Shown: piece by piece, positions 30,541 through 30,958 of the stretch
Position numbering within the stretch: the first letter of the stretch is position 1
How the letters are laid out: each line of letters opens with the position of its first letter
Made by a program: the position numbers and the translations under genes
The notes under the pieces: generated by a model
The model's input: the letters and a program-made list of their open reading frames with translations, nothing else
Told to the model about the DNA's origin: nothing
The model's database searches: none
Virus record (IMG/VR): IMGVR_UViG_3300025030_002201
Location: 1-30,958 of that record
Source of the DNA: a virus
Length of the DNA stretch: 30,958 bases
Reading direction: 5' to 3' (one strand)

Positions 30541-30958
30541 TCGAGAGGGAAACTGCGCAGCGTCTCGTAAAGGAGTCGCTCGCGATCGAGGGGATAGATC
30601 GGGGTCTGCGCAAGGCAGAGGTGGATGAATTCCTGCGTTTTGTGGCGCTCGACGAGGTGACACCCATCGAGCTCGTCCGCTTCGTACGGGTCTTCCAGCC
30701 GGATGCACTGCTGCGGATCCGCCCTGGCCAGAACGTCTACATCGGGGACCACCGTCCAGTCATGGGGGGGCCGATGGTCGAGGAGGAACTCAAGTTGCTC
30801 CTCAAGGAGATCAAGGAGAGGAATCTCGAGCCGTTTGACGCGCACTGTGAGTACGAGCACCTCCACCCCTTCACCGATGGCAACGGTCGCTCGGGACGGG
30901 CGCTCTGGGCGCAGATGATGGTGAAGACCGGGAAGGAGGCGTGGCTCCATCTCCCGTT
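30537..30958 (+). CDS. Fic domain protein with inhibitory motif (3' partial)
   Basis: The frame begins at GTG 30537 (GTGA overlap with the ligase stop) and runs off the right edge after 140 residues. HPFTDGNGRSGR (110-121) is a perfect Fic active-site motif, with the catalytic His110 and the ATP-binding GNGR. At residues 14-19, SLAIEG fits the [ST]xxxE[GN] auto-inhibitory helix, so Glu18 would block ATP, as in class II Fic proteins. Residues 65-80 (QNVYIGDHRPVMGGP) match the beta-hairpin flap. Fic enzymes transfer AMP, or rarely other phosphate groups, to target hydroxyls, often to host proteins. The target is unknown, and the remaining sequence is needed to see any fused domain. Confidence 0.88.
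   Translation, partial: MIERETAQRLVKESLAIEGIDRGLRKAEVDEFLRFVALDEVTPIELVRFVRVFQPDALLRIRPGQNVYIGDHRPVMGGPMVEEELKLLLKEIKERNLEPFDAHCEYEHLHPFTDGNGRSGRALWAQMMVKTGKEAWLHLP

Noticed and set aside
1-30958. tRNA genes, CRISPR arrays, insertion sequences
   Set aside because: No CCA-ended cloverleaf, regularly spaced repeats or transposase motifs were seen, and nearly all bases are accounted for by protein genes.

Overview
The window reads as one stretch of a large tailed-phage genome with a GC-rich composition. All genes lie on the + strand. They are packed with 1-53 base overlaps or very short gaps, and I see no tRNA, rRNA, CRISPR array or insertion sequence. The gene content (family A DNA polymerase, DnaB-like helicase, TOPRIM primase, RecA, gp32-like SSB, SbcCD/gp46-47 pair, UvsW-like helicase, RNA ligase, own sigma factor, own ribonucleotide reductase) is that of a virulent phage with a near-autonomous replication and recombination apparatus. 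The host cannot be named. A probable lipoprotein with Ser at +2 and a B12-dependent reductase are compatible with a GC-rich Gram-negative host, but this is inference.

Layout. (1) 1-4004: small zinc-ribbon/Cys-rich proteins, then a VWA-plus-metallopeptidase protein, a MoxR-type AAA+ ATPase and a probable lipoprotein. (2) 4007-5104: a sigma-70 family factor. (3) 5142-11084: a sugar/glycan block containing a short UDP-sugar dehydrogenase, a polysaccharide deacetylase-like protein, a GT2 glycosyltransferase, two methyltransferase-fold proteins, an HNH-like protein and a CDP-paratose-2-epimerase-like SDR. (4) 11098-15263: UvsW-like helicase, DnaB-like helicase, AAA+ ATPase and a small zinc protein. 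(5) 15264-15658: the only long non-coding stretch, which carries a 62-bp-arm inverted repeat. (6) 15659-19100: primase and a three-part uracil-DNA-glycosylase/exonuclease/DNA-polymerase fusion. (7) 19117-24996: DUF1353-like protein, helical protein, SSB, HTH protein, a hairpin with an anti-Shine-Dalgarno loop, RecA, SbcD and SbcC. (8) 24968-30958: ClpP-like protease, a 35-residue membrane peptide, PD-(D/E)XK nuclease, two hypothetical proteins, HNH endonuclease, adenosylcobalamin-type ribonucleotide reductase, a hypothetical protein, RNA ligase and a Fic protein cut by the right edge.

How the genes fit together. Blocks 4-7 form a replication/recombination line: primase, helicase, polymerase and SSB at the fork, with RecA, SbcCD and UvsW for recombination-dependent replication, and the reductase supplying dNTPs. 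The inverted repeat between helicase and primase is the best origin or RNA-structure candidate. The sugar block could make and attach an unusual sugar to phage DNA, virion or host surface. The MoxR/VWA pair resembles two-component chaperone-like systems. RNA ligase and Fic suggest RNA repair and host-protein modification.

Translation starts are unusually diverse. ATG, GTG, TTG and, on good evidence, CTG are all used, and NTGA stop-start overlaps occur with all four first bases.
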